The notes under the pieces: model-generated
What the model saw: the letters and a program-made list of their open reading frames with translations, nothing else
Told to the model about the DNA's origin: nothing
Database searches by the model: none
Position numbers and translations under genes: made by a program
From: Luminiphilus sp.
GTDB lineage: Bacteria; Pseudomonadota; Gammaproteobacteria; Pseudomonadales; Halieaceae
NCBI GenBank assembly: GCA_029242325.1
Contig: JAQWUD010000026.1
Location: 24,801-88,800 of the forward strand
Direction: 5' to 3'
DNA length: 64,000 nt
Shown: in pieces, positions 35,805-45,513 of the stretch
How the letters are laid out: the number at the start of each line of letters is the position of its first letter
Numbering within the stretch: position 1 is the stretch's first letter

Positions 35805-36524
35805 TCAGGCCTGAATCAAAGTGCCCTCTTCTCCGCCACGCACAATACTTAGAAGTGCGCCGCGCTGGGCCATATTAAAGACCCGGACCGGCATATTGTG
35901 ATCACGTACCAGGCAGATCGCTGTCAAATCCATCACGCCGAGTTTCTTGTCCAGAACTTCGTCATAGGAGAGCACATCGTACTTAACGGCATTGGGGTCC
36001 GTGACAGGGTCGGCGCTGTAGACACCATCTACCTTGGTTGCCTTGAGGACCACATCTGCCTTCACTTCAATACCGCGCAGGCAGGCTGACGAGTCGGTGG
36101 TGAAAAATGGATTGCCTGTGCCGGCGGCAAAAATCACGACATCGCCGTTAGATAGTGCCCGAATGGCTTTACGTCGATCATAATGCTCGACGACACCGCT
36201 CATTGGAATGGAGGACATCGCCTGAGTCGCGATATTCGATCGCTCCAGCGCGTCTCGCAGGGCAAGTGCGTTCATCACCGTCGCGAGCATACCCATGTGA
36301 TCGCCTGTAACGCGATCCAGCCCCGCGGCGTTCAGCGCCGCGCCGCGGAAGAGGTTACCGCCCCCAACCACCAAACCGATCTGGACGCCAATACCCACCA
36401 ACTGGCCAATTTCCAGCGCCAACTGATCCAGGACTTTGGGGTCAATACCGAATGCTTCCTGACCCGTGAGGGCCTCGCCGCTCAGTTTGAGCAGAATGCG
36501 CTTGTAGACCTTGTCCGCCGCCAC
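35805..36524 (-). CDS. pyrH: UMP kinase
   Basis: This 239-residue amino-acid-kinase-fold enzyme phosphorylates UMP to UDP. Motifs seen are [11 protein letters not shown] (phosphate binding), [12 protein letters not shown] and the [16 protein letters not shown] loop that binds UMP. The start is GTG (36524), with GGAGGGG before it. It lies 118 bases downstream of tsf; that gap holds no gene. Confidence 0.97.
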   Translation of the reverse strand: MAADKVYKRILLKLSGEALTGQEAFGIDPKVLDQLALEIGQLVGIGVQIGLVVGGGNLFRGAALNAAGLDRVTGDHMGMLATVMNALALRDALERSNIATQAMSSIPMSGVVEHYDRRKAIRALSNGDVVIFAAGTGNPFFTTDSSACLRGIEVKADVVLKATKVDGVYSADPVTDPNAVKYDVLSYDEVLDKKLGVMDLTAICLVRDHNMPVRVFNMAQRGALLSIVRGGEEGTLIQA

Positions 36525-36642
36525 CTATGCCCCTCCCCAACTGACGCTCATTCGCTCTTCATGCTACCGGCCTCAGGAGGTCAGTTCACACAAAAACCTT
36601 GGTGATTCTTATCATCGCAGGCCTGGGGGCGTGTGCTTCGGT

Positions 36643-37500
36643 TTATTTGCCCAGCTGCGCGGCAACCTCCGCTGCAAAATCCACTTTTTCGACCTCGATA
36701 CCCTCACCCACCTCAAAGCGGGTGAAATCCAGCACCTCAGCACCCGCGGAAGAGACCAGCTTACCAACCGTGGTATCAGGGTCCTTGACGAAGGCCTGCT
36801 CGGTTAAACTATTCTCTGCCAAAAACTTGCGAATGCGGCCTTCCACCATTTTCTCAACTATTTCGGCGGGCTTGCCTGAGTCTTGTGCCTGCGCAGAATA
36901 GATTTCACGTTCCTTAGCGACCACTTCCGTGGGCATTTGCGCCGGCGAGACCACCTGCGGACTGACAGCGGCAACATGCATGGCCACATCGCGAGCCAAC
37001 TCCCTGGAACCCCCCTTGAGTGAGACCAGCACTGCGATGCGATTATTACCGTGGACATAACCTGCCACCACACCTTCTGCGGCAGTATGCGTCACTACCC
37101 GGCGGACACTGATATGTTCACCGATTTTCTGAACCAAGGCCTGACGAGCGGTTTCCGTTTCGTCCGCCGCCAGAGTTCCAACATCATTGATTTTGTGATC
37201 AAAAGCTTTGTGGACAACTGATTTCACGAAACCCAGGAAGTTTTCATCGCGGGCAACAAAGTCAGTCTCGCTATTGACCTCAACCATGGCAGCGAAACTG
37301 CCATCGTCTGCGGTTTGAATCGCAACGACGCCGTCTGCCGCCGTTCTACCCGCCTTCTTCGCGGCCTTCATACCACTTGATTTGCGCAACGCCTCGATGG
37401 CGGCGTCTACATCACCTCCCGCGTCTGCCAATGCTTTCTTGCACTCAAGCAAGCCGAGACCAGTCCTTTCTCGAAGTTCCTTTACCAATGCCGCAGACAT
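36643..37500 (-). CDS. tsf: Elongation factor Ts
   Basis: This 285-residue protein exchanges GDP for GTP on EF-Tu. The N-terminal UBA-like domain ([20 protein letters not shown]) and the EF-Tu-contacting [15 protein letters not shown] motif are intact, followed by the two-part core domain. An AGGTGAAAG site precedes the ATG. It follows rpsB by 99 bases, in the standard order. Confidence 0.98.
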   Translation of the reverse strand: MSAALVKELRERTGLGLLECKKALADAGGDVDAAIEALRKSSGMKAAKKAGRTAADGVVAIQTADDGSFAAMVEVNSETDFVARDENFLGFVKSVVHKAFDHKINDVGTLAADETETARQALVQKIGEHISVRRVVTHTAAEGVVAGYVHGNNRIAVLVSLKGGSRELARDVAMHVAAVSPQVVSPAQMPTEVVAKEREIYSAQAQDSGKPAEIVEKMVEGRIRKFLAENSLTEQAFVKDPDTTVGKLVSSAGAEVLDFTRFEVGEGIEVEKVDFAAEVAAQLGK

Positions 37501-37599
37501 GCTTTCACCTCTTTATGTCGTCCTCCTCAGAAGGACACGCCAATGCGTTGAGGGTGCAAAGGCCCTCGCGATGCGAATAATTGAACCACAGAAGCCGGA

Positions 37600-38460
37600 T
37601 CAGGAGGCAGGTGCGTCAGCCTCTGCTCTCTCACCCGCTTCAGAGGGCGCAGGCCCTGCCGCTTCGGCCGATTCCTCGGCTGAAGGAACAGCATCTTCTG
37701 CCGGTGCGGCTTCCTGCGCGACGGGCGCGGGCTCATCCATTACCTCGACAAATTCATCAGCAGCGATTACCTCTCCCGCCTGAGTTCTTCCAGCGAGCAC
37801 CGCATCCGCGACAGCCGCAACATAAAGCTTGATGGCCCGAATCGCGTCATCGTTCCCAGGGATCACATAGTCCACCCCATCAGGATTGCTGTTGGTGTCG
37901 ACAATACCGATTACGGGGATGCCGAGCTTATTAGCTTCGGTCACCGCAATACGCTCATGGTCCACATCCACCACAAACAGTACGTCGGGCAAACCCGACA
38001 TTTCCTTGATGCCCCCGATCGATCGCTCCAGCTTCTCTTTCGTCCTGGAGCGCATCAGCGCTTCCTTCTTGGTCAGCTTCGCAAAAGTGCCATCCCGCTC
38101 CTGCTCCTCAAGCTCTCTCAGTCGCTTGATCGAGGATCGAATCGTCTTGTAGTTGGTGAGCATTCCGCCCAGCCATCGGTGGCTGACAAACGGCATTCCA
38201 CAGCGTCTGGCTTGTTCCTCGATGATCTTGCCCGCCGCACGCTTGGTGCCAACGAACATGACCTGATTTTTCTTTTCAGCGAGCCGCTGAACGGTTTGCA
38301 ACGCGTCGTTAAAAGCGGGCACCGTATGCTCTAAATTAATGATGTGAATTTTGTTGCGCGCCCCGAAAATGTACTGATCCATTTTGGGGTTCCAGAATCG
38401 CGTCTGGTGTCCAAAGTGCGCACCTGCTTGCAGCAAGTCCCGCATGCTTACCTGCGTCAT
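37600..38460 (-). CDS. rpsB: 30S ribosomal protein S2
   Basis: The protein has 286 residues from the ATG at 38460; the earlier in-frame TTG is rejected because the family begins at [10 protein letters not shown]. The S2 core ([37 protein letters not shown]) is normal. After about residue 230 it carries an extra acidic, Ala/Pro/Glu-rich tail of some 55 residues that is absent from the Escherichia coli protein (241). The tail is low in complexity and probably disordered. It heads the leftward run and is divergent from map. Confidence 0.97.
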   Translation of the reverse strand: MTQVSMRDLLQAGAHFGHQTRFWNPKMDQYIFGARNKIHIINLEHTVPAFNDALQTVQRLAEKKNQVMFVGTKRAAGKIIEEQARRCGMPFVSHRWLGGMLTNYKTIRSSIKRLRELEEQERDGTFAKLTKKEALMRSRTKEKLERSIGGIKEMSGLPDVLFVVDVDHERIAVTEANKLGIPVIGIVDTNSNPDGVDYVIPGNDDAIRAIKLYVAAVADAVLAGRTQAGEVIAADEFVEVMDEPAPVAQEAAPAEDAVPSAEESAEAAGPAPSEAGERAEADAPAS

Positions 38461-38597
38461 AATCAAACTCTCTGTTTGGGTTTCACTTCCGCCCCCCCTG
38501 CGGCTCCAACCGGTTACACCGGCACCCGGGTCCGCAACTGCGAGGGAACGTGCTATTTGCCTTCAAGGCTTGTACTGAGGCTAGCCCAGCGGCGCGC

Positions 38598-38625
38598 TTT
38601 ATACCACAGACACGACCTCAGTAAA
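38598..38625 (-). promoter_or_regulatory. rpsB: Probable rpsB promoter
   Basis: On the minus strand TTTACT (-35, 38625-38620), a 16-base spacer and TATAAA (-10, 38603-38598) are followed by GCGCGCC. A GC-rich discriminator of this kind is typical of stringently controlled ribosomal promoters. It lies about 140 bases before the rpsB ATG, leaving a long leader where S2 autoregulation is known in gammaproteobacteria. The assignment was made by eye. Confidence 0.5.
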
Positions 38626-38701
38626 AGCGGCACCCCATTCCGCCCTAGAGTCGGTTACACTGCGCCTCGTCCCATTACGCCACCACATTAGCCCACGAGT
38701 T

Positions 38702-39484
38702 ATGACCGCCATCAAGCCAAAAACCGGACCTGAACTCGACGGCATGCGCGAGGCTGGACGTCTTGCTGCGGAAGTCCTAGAAATGATTGCTCCGCTGGTC
38801 ACAGTCGGCATGACCACCAGCGAGATTGACCGAATTTGTCACGAACACATCGTAAACGTTCAGAAAGCAATTCCTGCGCCACTCAATTATAAGGGTTTTC
38901 CAAAGTCCATCTGTACTTCAGTGAATGAGGTTATCTGCCACGGCATCCCCTCCGATACCAAGAAATTGCGCAACGGCGACATCATCAACATCGATGTCAC
39001 TGTGATTAAAGATGGCTGGCATGGCGATACGAGCATTATGCTGGGGGTGGGTGAAGTGGCACCGCACGCCGAGCGACTGATGCGAGTGACGCAGGAATGT
39101 CTTTACCGGGCTCTGGCACTGGTGAAACCTGACGCCACGCTGGGCGACTTGGGACACGTGATTCAGCAATACGCCGAAGCCAATTATTACTCAGTCGTCA
39201 GGGAATATTGTGGCCACGGCATCGGCCGCGTTTTTCACGAAGCGCCGCAGGTACTGCATTATGGGAAAGCGGGAACCGGACTGCGCCTGGAACCAGGCAT
39301 GACGTTCACAGTTGAACCCATGATCAATGCCGGCAAACGCTATACCAAGCTGAATGCACGGGATGGATGGACCGTCACCACCCGCGATGGCCGGCTCTCT
39401 GCCCAATGGGAGCACACGATCGCCGTCACCGAAGAGGGCTGCGAGGTGCTGACCCGGAGGCGGGATGAAGCCCTCCCCCTCTAA
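38702..39484 (+). CDS. map: Methionine aminopeptidase type I
   Basis: This 260-residue enzyme removes the N-terminal Met from new proteins. The five metal ligands are visible: Asp in IINIDVTV and DGWHGDTS, His in CGHGIGRVFHE, Glu in FTVEPMI and in the late AQWEHTI. It is the short type I form without extension. It stands divergent from rpsB, the usual place, and its end overlaps the glnD start by 20 bases. Confidence 0.97.
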   Translation: MTAIKPKTGPELDGMREAGRLAAEVLEMIAPLVTVGMTTSEIDRICHEHIVNVQKAIPAPLNYKGFPKSICTSVNEVICHGIPSDTKKLRNGDIINIDVTVIKDGWHGDTSIMLGVGEVAPHAERLMRVTQECLYRALALVKPDATLGDLGHVIQQYAEANYYSVVREYCGHGIGRVFHEAPQVLHYGKAGTGLRLEPGMTFTVEPMINAGKRYTKLNARDGWTVTTRDGRLSAQWEHTIAVTEEGCEVLTRRRDEALPL

Positions 39485-42158
39485 CGCCCCCCCAGCAACC
39501 TCTATCACGTCTCTGCAGGCCTTTCTGTCCGACACTGAAACGCCGGCTCTTGCTGCGCGCCGCTACTTGCAGCACGCCAAAGCACAACTCGCCGCGTCTT
39601 TTCATCCCAGCGCTCCCGTATCGGGAATATTGACTGCCGGTAGCGACGTGGTCGATGCTGCGCTCAAACACCTGTGGGCTGAGTATGTTGGGGACATCAC
39701 CGGCACGGCATTGATCGCGGTGGGGGGGTACGGCAGAGGCGAGCTGTTCCCGCAATCCGACGTCGATATTCTGGTGCTGACTCGTGATACCGCGGATTCA
39801 GCGCTATCGGAGAGGCTGGAGCGCTTTATCACCAGCTTGTGGGACACGGGCCTGCAAATCGGACATAGCGTCAGGACACTGGCCGAGTGCAAAACTCTGG
39901 CAGCAGATGACCTGACAGTTGTCACAACGATGATGGAGGCACGTCATCTGAGCGGCGATCAGACTTTGGAACCCCTTTTGAAGTCAGCCACTCACACATC
40001 CCAAATGTGGGCGCCCGATGCATTTATTCGCGGCAAGCTGGGAGAGCAGCAAAATCGTCACGACAAGCACAGCAATACGGAATACGCGCTGGAACCCAAT
40101 GTAAAAAGCTCCCCCGGCGGGCTCAGGGACCTACAAGTCATTGAATGGATTACGCTCAGATGCTTCGACGTAGGCCTCTCTCACGTCAATGAACCTGACT
40201 TTTTGAGCCAGTCAGAACTTGATCAGCTACAAAAAGGGAGGGAATTTCTCAGTCAAGTACGTTTTGCCCTGCACAGCATAGCCGGACGGGCTGAGGACAG
40301 ATTACTTTTCGACCATCAGAAAAAACTGGCCGCCATATGGGGCATGGAGGATGGGGACAAATTAGCGGTCGAACAGTTCATGCAGGTGTATTACCGATGG
40401 ATGCAAACCCTGAGTCAATTAAACGAGCTCCTGATCGAGGTTTTTGAGCATCGCCTTTCTGCCGCCTCCGAGCAGGCTATTCGAATTATCGACGAAGACT
40501 TCGAGGTGAGTGACAGTCGCATTCGCACCCGGCACGATACCGTCTTTCTGGACAACCCCAGCAACCTACTCCGGGTGTTTGTGCTCATCGGCAATGACCC
40601 CACGGTCGACCGCATTGAGCCCAATACACAGCGCCTGATCAGGCGCGACGCGCACCTTATTGATGATCAATTTCGTGCAGACGCTCATAACCGAGCACTC
40701 TTTATTGAAGTGCTTGGTGTACCCCATAACATGACTAAGCAATTGAGACGGATGTCCCGGCACGGCGTATTGGGCCGCTATCTACCTGCCTTTGGCACCA
40801 TTATCGGGCAAATGCAATTCGATTTATTCCATGCCTATACGGTGGACGCCCATACGACTGAGGTGATCGCGAATACGCGGCGTTTTATGCGGGCCGACTA
40901 CACCGATCGCTTTCCCGTATCCACTCGCATTGCCCGCAGATTACGAGATCCGCGCCTGCTCTACATCGCAGCACTCTTCCACGATATGGGCAAAGGGCGC
41001 GGCGGAGACCACTCCGAATTGGGTGCCATTGACGCAGAAGCCTTTTGCATCGAGCACGGCCTGTCCGGTGAGGACACTGAACTGGTAGTATGGCTGGTGA
41101 AAAATCATTTATTGATGAGCCACATTGCCCAGCGCCGGGACATCTCTGATCCACAAGAAATACTGCGATTTGCCGAAATAGTGGGAACCCAAGAGCGGCT
41201 GGACTACCTGTACACCCTCACCGTCGCTGATATAGCAGGTACCAACCCAGAACTGTGGAACGCTTGGCGTTCATCGCTCATGCGACAGCTCTACACTGAA
41301 ACCCGGCGCGCGCTGAACCGTGGATTTGAGAACCCACTTGAACGAGAAGAAGTGATCGCGGCAACCAAGCGTACCACTGCTGAAATTCTTGAATACCGTG
41401 GGTTCCTAGAGGAGGAACTGACGCAGTTCTGGTCAAGCCGCGGTGATGATTATTTTTTAAGAGAACGCGCTGAGGATATTGCTTGGCATACAGAAGCCAT
41501 CGCCGATCATCAACTCGCTGACGGAGCCTTGGTGCTGATCAGGCAGGCGGGGGAGTCGCCGATCGGAAATGCCACCCAGATTTTCGTTCATGCGAGAGAT
41601 GAAACAGACACGTTTGCCAGAATCTGCGCGGCGCTGGAAACACTTGATCTCACCATCCACGACGCCCGCATTTATAGCGATGCAGATGGCAGCACCCTGG
41701 ATACGTTTTACGTATTGAAAAGTGATGGCAACTCTCTCGACCCACACCCGGATAGCTTTGCAGAAATTCGGAACACCATTCGAAGCAACCTCTCAAGGGC
41801 AACGCTAAAAGCGGTCAGCCGGCATACGCCACGCACCGCCAGAGCCTTTAGCATTCCCACGACGGTCCTGTTCTCCACGGACGACGCCGGCGCACACACC
41901 ATGCTGGAGATCAGCACCGCTGACAGGCCGGGCCTGTTGGCGCAACTGGGCTCCATATTGAGCCGCCACAATATTTCAGTTCAAGGAGCCAAGATCCAGA
42001 CGCTCGGAGAGCGGGTAGAGGACATTTTTTTTCTCGCTGATACCGCAGGTGGGCCTATCCGAGACGACGCCTTACTCTCCCAAATCAAACGGGAGCTATC
42101 CGAAGAACTGAGCGGCGACAAAACACTTCCAACAGCAGCAACGGAGGTAACCATTTGA
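39465..42158 (+). CDS. glnD: Bifunctional uridylyltransferase/uridylyl-removing enzyme GlnD
   Basis: This 897-residue nitrogen sensor adds and removes UMP on PII proteins according to glutamine level. The nucleotidyltransferase motif is GGYGRGELFPQSDVDI (about 88-103), the HD domain for UMP removal is at AALFHDMGKGRGGDHSE (about 505), and two ACT domains occupy the C-terminus (about 690-880; RPGLLAQLGSILSRHNIS). All active motifs are intact. It overlaps map at its start and dapC at its end, so the three are probably one operon. Confidence 0.97.
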   Translation: MKPSPSNAPPATSITSLQAFLSDTETPALAARRYLQHAKAQLAASFHPSAPVSGILTAGSDVVDAALKHLWAEYVGDITGTALIAVGGYGRGELFPQSDVDILVLTRDTADSALSERLERFITSLWDTGLQIGHSVRTLAECKTLAADDLTVVTTMMEARHLSGDQTLEPLLKSATHTSQMWAPDAFIRGKLGEQQNRHDKHSNTEYALEPNVKSSPGGLRDLQVIEWITLRCFDVGLSHVNEPDFLSQSELDQLQKGREFLSQVRFALHSIAGRAEDRLLFDHQKKLAAIWGMEDGDKLAVEQFMQVYYRWMQTLSQLNELLIEVFEHRLSAASEQAIRIIDEDFEVSDSRIRTRHDTVFLDNPSNLLRVFVLIGNDPTVDRIEPNTQRLIRRDAHLIDDQFRADAHNRALFIEVLGVPHNMTKQLRRMSRHGVLGRYLPAFGTIIGQMQFDLFHAYTVDAHTTEVIANTRRFMRADYTDRFPVSTRIARRLRDPRLLYIAALFHDMGKGRGGDHSELGAIDAEAFCIEHGLSGEDTELVVWLVKNHLLMSHIAQRRDISDPQEILRFAEIVGTQERLDYLYTLTVADIAGTNPELWNAWRSSLMRQLYTETRRALNRGFENPLEREEVIAATKRTTAEILEYRGFLEEELTQFWSSRGDDYFLRERAEDIAWHTEAIADHQLADGALVLIRQAGESPIGNATQIFVHARDETDTFARICAALETLDLTIHDARIYSDADGSTLDTFYVLKSDGNSLDPHPDSFAEIRNTIRSNLSRATLKAVSRHTPRTARAFSIPTTVLFSTDDAGAHTMLEISTADRPGLLAQLGSILSRHNISVQGAKIQTLGERVEDIFFLADTAGGPIRDDALLSQIKRELSEELSGDKTLPTAATEVTI

Positions 42159-43345
42159 ACCAAGGCCTAGAGTCGCTGCAGCCCTACCCATTTGAAAAGC
42201 TCTCGCGGCTGTTCGCCGAGCTTCCCCGCGCCGCCGGAAAAACGATTCCGCTCACCATCGGGGAGCCACAGCACGCCCCGCCCGGGGCGGTGATGCAAAT
42301 ACTGGCTGACCGCGCATACCTGGTGGGCAAGTACCCCTCTACAAATGGTCTGGCCACACTCCGTGCCGCCATAGCGCGCTGGCTCGAGCGACGATTCGGG
42401 CTGCAGGCTGTCGATGAAAATCGGCAGGTTTTACCCGTTAATGGTACGCGCGAGGGCTTGTTTGCGCTGGCTCAAATGGTGGTGTCGGGCGGTCGTCCCG
42501 GAGCGGTGATCTGCCCGAATCCCTTCTATCAGATCTACGAGGGCGCGGCACTCTTGGCGGGCACCGAGCCCACGTTTGTCAACTGTCATGAGACTACTGG
42601 CTTTCTGCCAGACTTCGCCTCGATAACGCGTGAGCAGTGGCAGACATGCCAGCTACTTTACCTGTGCACACCGGGCAATCCCTCAGGCGCGGTGATGCCA
42701 AACCCGATGCTTCAAGAGCTCATCGCTCTTGCTCAGGAGCATGATTTCGTGATCGCAAGTGACGAGTGCTACAGCGAAATCTATCCCGATGAGTCAACAC
42801 CGCCACCGGGGCTTCTTCAGGCAGCAGCGGCGATGGGGAACACTGCGTTCCGGCACTGCCTGTGTTTTCACAGCTTGTCCAAGCGATCAAATCTGCCGGG
42901 GCTGCGCTCCGGCTTTGTTGCCGGAGACGATCAATGGATTGATGCTTTCCGTCACTATCGAACCTACCATGGTTGCGCGATGCCCCTGCATCATCAAGCT
43001 GCCAGCGAATGGGCCTGGTCTGATGAACACCACGTCATCGCAAACCGAATCTACTATCGAGAAAAATTCAGCGCGGTGGAGCCCATCATTTCGCAAGTAC
43101 TGGAGACACCCACGCCCGAGGCCGGGTTTTATCTGTGGCCAAAGACGCCGATCGATGAAGAGGAATTTGCCCGAGTCCTGATGCATAAAATGGGGGTGAG
43201 CGTGCTCCCGGGTAGTTATCTCACGCGGCACACGCCTCAGGGCAATCCGGGTGCTCGACGCGTAAGACTGGCGCTGGTGGCGGAGCTGGCCGACTGTGTA
43301 GAGGCAGCGCAGCGCATTGCACACTGCTTACGGGAAGGTTGGTAG
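42155..43345 (+). CDS. dapC: N-succinyldiaminopimelate aminotransferase
   Basis: This 396-residue PLP aminotransferase of fold type I closely follows the Pseudomonas DapC pattern (LESLQPYPFEKL at the N-terminus, LPVNGTREGLFAL, NPFYQIYEGAA, CTPGNPSGAV). The PLP-binding Lys is in FHSLSKRSNLPGLRSGF. It transaminates N-succinyl-2-amino-6-ketopimelate in lysine synthesis. The start is a TTG (42155) that shares bases with the glnD stop; the GGAGG seven bases before it supports this start. Confidence 0.95.
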   Translation: MNQGLESLQPYPFEKLSRLFAELPRAAGKTIPLTIGEPQHAPPGAVMQILADRAYLVGKYPSTNGLATLRAAIARWLERRFGLQAVDENRQVLPVNGTREGLFALAQMVVSGGRPGAVICPNPFYQIYEGAALLAGTEPTFVNCHETTGFLPDFASITREQWQTCQLLYLCTPGNPSGAVMPNPMLQELIALAQEHDFVIASDECYSEIYPDESTPPPGLLQAAAAMGNTAFRHCLCFHSLSKRSNLPGLRSGFVAGDDQWIDAFRHYRTYHGCAMPLHHQAASEWAWSDEHHVIANRIYYREKFSAVEPIISQVLETPTPEAGFYLWPKTPIDEEEFARVLMHKMGVSVLPGSYLTRHTPQGNPGARRVRLALVAELADCVEAAQRIAHCLREGW

Positions 43346-43346
43346 G

Positions 43347-44018
43347 TTGGCCGGGGTCTCCAATTTAACCAAATCAGAGCGCATTGCTTATATCGATGCC
43401 AGACTACAATCACTTTATCCCAAGACGCCGATACCACTCGATCACAGCGATCCTTACACGTTGCTCATTGCAGTGCTCCTCAGCGCGCAATGTACCGATG
43501 AAAGGGTTAATCAGGTCACCCCCGCATTATTCGAAAAGGCGGATTCAGCGGATAAGATGATTCGGTTAAGCGTTGAACTTATCAGGGGCATCATTAAGCC
43601 CTGCGGCCTATCCCCCCAAAAGTCGAAAGCGATACATCGGCTCAGTGAAATCTTGCTAGAGCAATATGGGGGCGAAGTCCCGCCAGACATGGTGGCCCTG
43701 GAAACGCTGCCCGGAGTCGGCCATAAAACCGCGAGTGTCGTCATGGCGCAGGCTTTTGGCCTGCCAACCTTTCCGGTAGACACACACATACATCGTCTCT
43801 CCCAGCGTTGGGGACTGACCAGAGGTCGATCGGTTGTGGAAACCGAGCGCGACTTAAAGCGTGCCTTTCCAGCGTCACGTTGGAACGCGCTTCACCTGCA
43901 AATTATCTTTTACGGACGGCAGTATTGTACGGCGCGAGGATGTGACGGCCGAGTGTGCGAGATTTGTCGCACCTGCTATCCCACCCGCAAGCACCCCAAA
44001 CGATACAACAAGCCATGA
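43347..44018 (+). CDS. nth: Endonuclease III with a variant Fe-S cysteine pattern
   Basis: The protein has 223 residues from the TTG at 43347; a further upstream TTG at 43317 lies inside dapC. It has the helix-hairpin-helix with catalytic Lys (LPGVGHKTASVV) and Asp (FPVDTHIHR) of DNA glycosylase/AP lyase EndoIII, which removes oxidised pyrimidines. The C-terminal cysteines run C-x4-C-x4-C-x2-C-x2-C, not the usual C-x6-C-x2-C-x5-C, and the stretch before them is HLQIIFYGRQYC rather than HHWLILHGR. It therefore belongs to a different EndoIII subgroup from that of most gammaproteobacteria. Confidence 0.9.
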   Translation: MAGVSNLTKSERIAYIDARLQSLYPKTPIPLDHSDPYTLLIAVLLSAQCTDERVNQVTPALFEKADSADKMIRLSVELIRGIIKPCGLSPQKSKAIHRLSEILLEQYGGEVPPDMVALETLPGVGHKTASVVMAQAFGLPTFPVDTHIHRLSQRWGLTRGRSVVETERDLKRAFPASRWNALHLQIIFYGRQYCTARGCDGRVCEICRTCYPTRKHPKRYNKP

Positions 44019-44137
44019 TCCTTGCGACGGAAACCGCGTAATTCTGCTACCCTGCGCGTCCGGATATGGGGCCGGCCTGAGATCCAATCCACCGCCAGCT
44101 CCCGTAAATTCGTTGAATCAATGACACTACCAATACC

Positions 44138-44491
44138 ATGAAAACTGTCACGCTTTACGGCATCCCGAACTGCGACACCGTGCGCAAAGCCCGGAAATGG
44201 CTGGCTGATAGTGGTGTTGAGCATAACTTTATCGATCTCCGTGAGGCCCCCCCTACTCGTGTGCAAGTCACCGGCTGGCTGAAGTCCGTGGGACCGGAAC
44301 GCTTGATCAACCGGCGAAGCACTACTTTCAGGCAACTGTCTGATGCAGACCGCAGCACTTTGGATGGCAGTGATGCCGCTAACGTGCTGATCGCGCACCC
44401 CACTTTGATCAAGCGCCCGGTGCTCGAGTGGCAAGACGATGTGTCAGTGGGCTTCACCACTGATGATTTCTCGAAAAGATTCGCTACCTGA
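44138..44491 (+). CDS. ArsC/Spx-family reductase (YffB-like)
   Basis: This 117-residue thioredoxin-fold protein has a single active-site Cys near the N-terminus (YGIPNCDTVRKA) and the LIKRPVLEW motif typical of the YffB / ArsC-like group. YffB proteins bind glutathione and are thought to be thiol reductases; an arsenate role is not implied. It lies just before dapD, as in Pseudomonas, with an 11-base gap, so it probably shares its transcript. Confidence 0.92.
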   Translation: MKTVTLYGIPNCDTVRKARKWLADSGVEHNFIDLREAPPTRVQVTGWLKSVGPERLINRRSTTFRQLSDADRSTLDGSDAANVLIAHPTLIKRPVLEWQDDVSVGFTTDDFSKRFAT

Positions 44492-44502
44492 GGATCCTGA
44501 AC

Positions 44503-45513
44503 ATGAGCTCGCTGCATGGTTTTGGCCTCGGCATCCTCTCGGTGAATGCGCAAAGCGAGAGTCTTGATACTTACTTCCCGCATCCGCTGGCAGGTGTGAG
44601 TGGATCCGAGGCAGAGGCGCTGCAAGGCGTATCGGGAGTACTGGATGATGCACAGCTCAACGAGCTCGCCCACACGCTCCGCAAGCTGGGGAATGACGCC
44701 ATGGCAACACTCGCCACTCGGCTGGCGGAAAGCAGCCAACCAGTCGTCGCTACCTCGCTCTCAAGCAACGCACCGCCGACCTCCGTTGAAGAAGCCTACC
44801 TCAAGCTTCACTTGATCTCACATCGGCTAGTCAGACCTCATGAAACCGATTTGTCTGGCATTTTCGGGCTGCTCCCCAATGTAGCGTGGACAGAACAAGG
44901 CCCGGTCGACCTTCGGGAGTTAACCCAAAGGCAACTCGATGCTCGCCTGCGAGGGGAGATACTGGAGGTCTCCAGCGTAGACAAATTCCCAAAAATGACG
45001 AACTACGTTGTGCCCAGTGGCGTGCGAATTGCGCATACCGCCAGGGTGCGACTGGGCGCGTACCTGGGGGAGGGAACCACTGTCATGCACGAGGGATTTG
45101 TCAATTTCAACGCGGGCACCGAGGGCCCAGGAATGATTGAGGGCAGAATCTCCGCCGGCGTCTGGGTGGGGAAGGGTTCTGATCTGGGCGGTAGCTGCTC
45201 TACCCTAGGAACACTCTCAGGGGGGGGGAACATTGTGATTTCCGTTGGCCGGGAATGCCTGATCGGCGCAAACGCAGGACTTGGCATTCCGCTGGGCGAT
45301 CGCTGCACCATTGAGGCGGGACTCTTCGTCACAGCGGGCACCAAGGTCAGCGTTTTGGACGCAGATGGCAACACCGTAGAAACGCTACCCGCGCGATCTC
45401 TGGCGGGCAAAGATGATCTCCTTTTTCGCCGTCACTCGACCACGGGCGCTGTGCAATGCCTCACCAATAAAAGCACAATTGCACTCAATGAGATGCTACA
45501 TGCCAACAATTGA
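44503..45513 (+). CDS. dapD: Tetrahydrodipicolinate N-succinyltransferase
   Basis: This 336-residue enzyme is of the long (Pseudomonas/actinobacterial-type) DapD group, not the short Escherichia coli type. A mixed N-terminal domain (about 1-165) is followed by a left-handed beta-helix ([49 protein letters not shown]). It adds a succinyl group to tetrahydrodipicolinate in lysine and peptidoglycan synthesis. The dapE start lies within its 3' end. Confidence 0.96.
   Translation: MSSLHGFGLGILSVNAQSESLDTYFPHPLAGVSGSEAEALQGVSGVLDDAQLNELAHTLRKLGNDAMATLATRLAESSQPVVATSLSSNAPPTSVEEAYLKLHLISHRLVRPHETDLSGIFGLLPNVAWTEQGPVDLRELTQRQLDARLRGEILEVSSVDKFPKMTNYVVPSGVRIAHTARVRLGAYLGEGTTVMHEGFVNFNAGTEGPGMIEGRISAGVWVGKGSDLGGSCSTLGTLSGGGNIVISVGRECLIGANAGLGIPLGDRCTIEAGLFVTAGTKVSVLDADGNTVETLPARSLAGKDDLLFRRHSTTGAVQCLTNKSTIALNEMLHANN

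Noticed and set aside
45413..45499. Longer N-terminus for dapE
   Set aside because: It would lie inside the dapD coding end and adds residues not found in DapE; the ATG at 45500 gives the family length.
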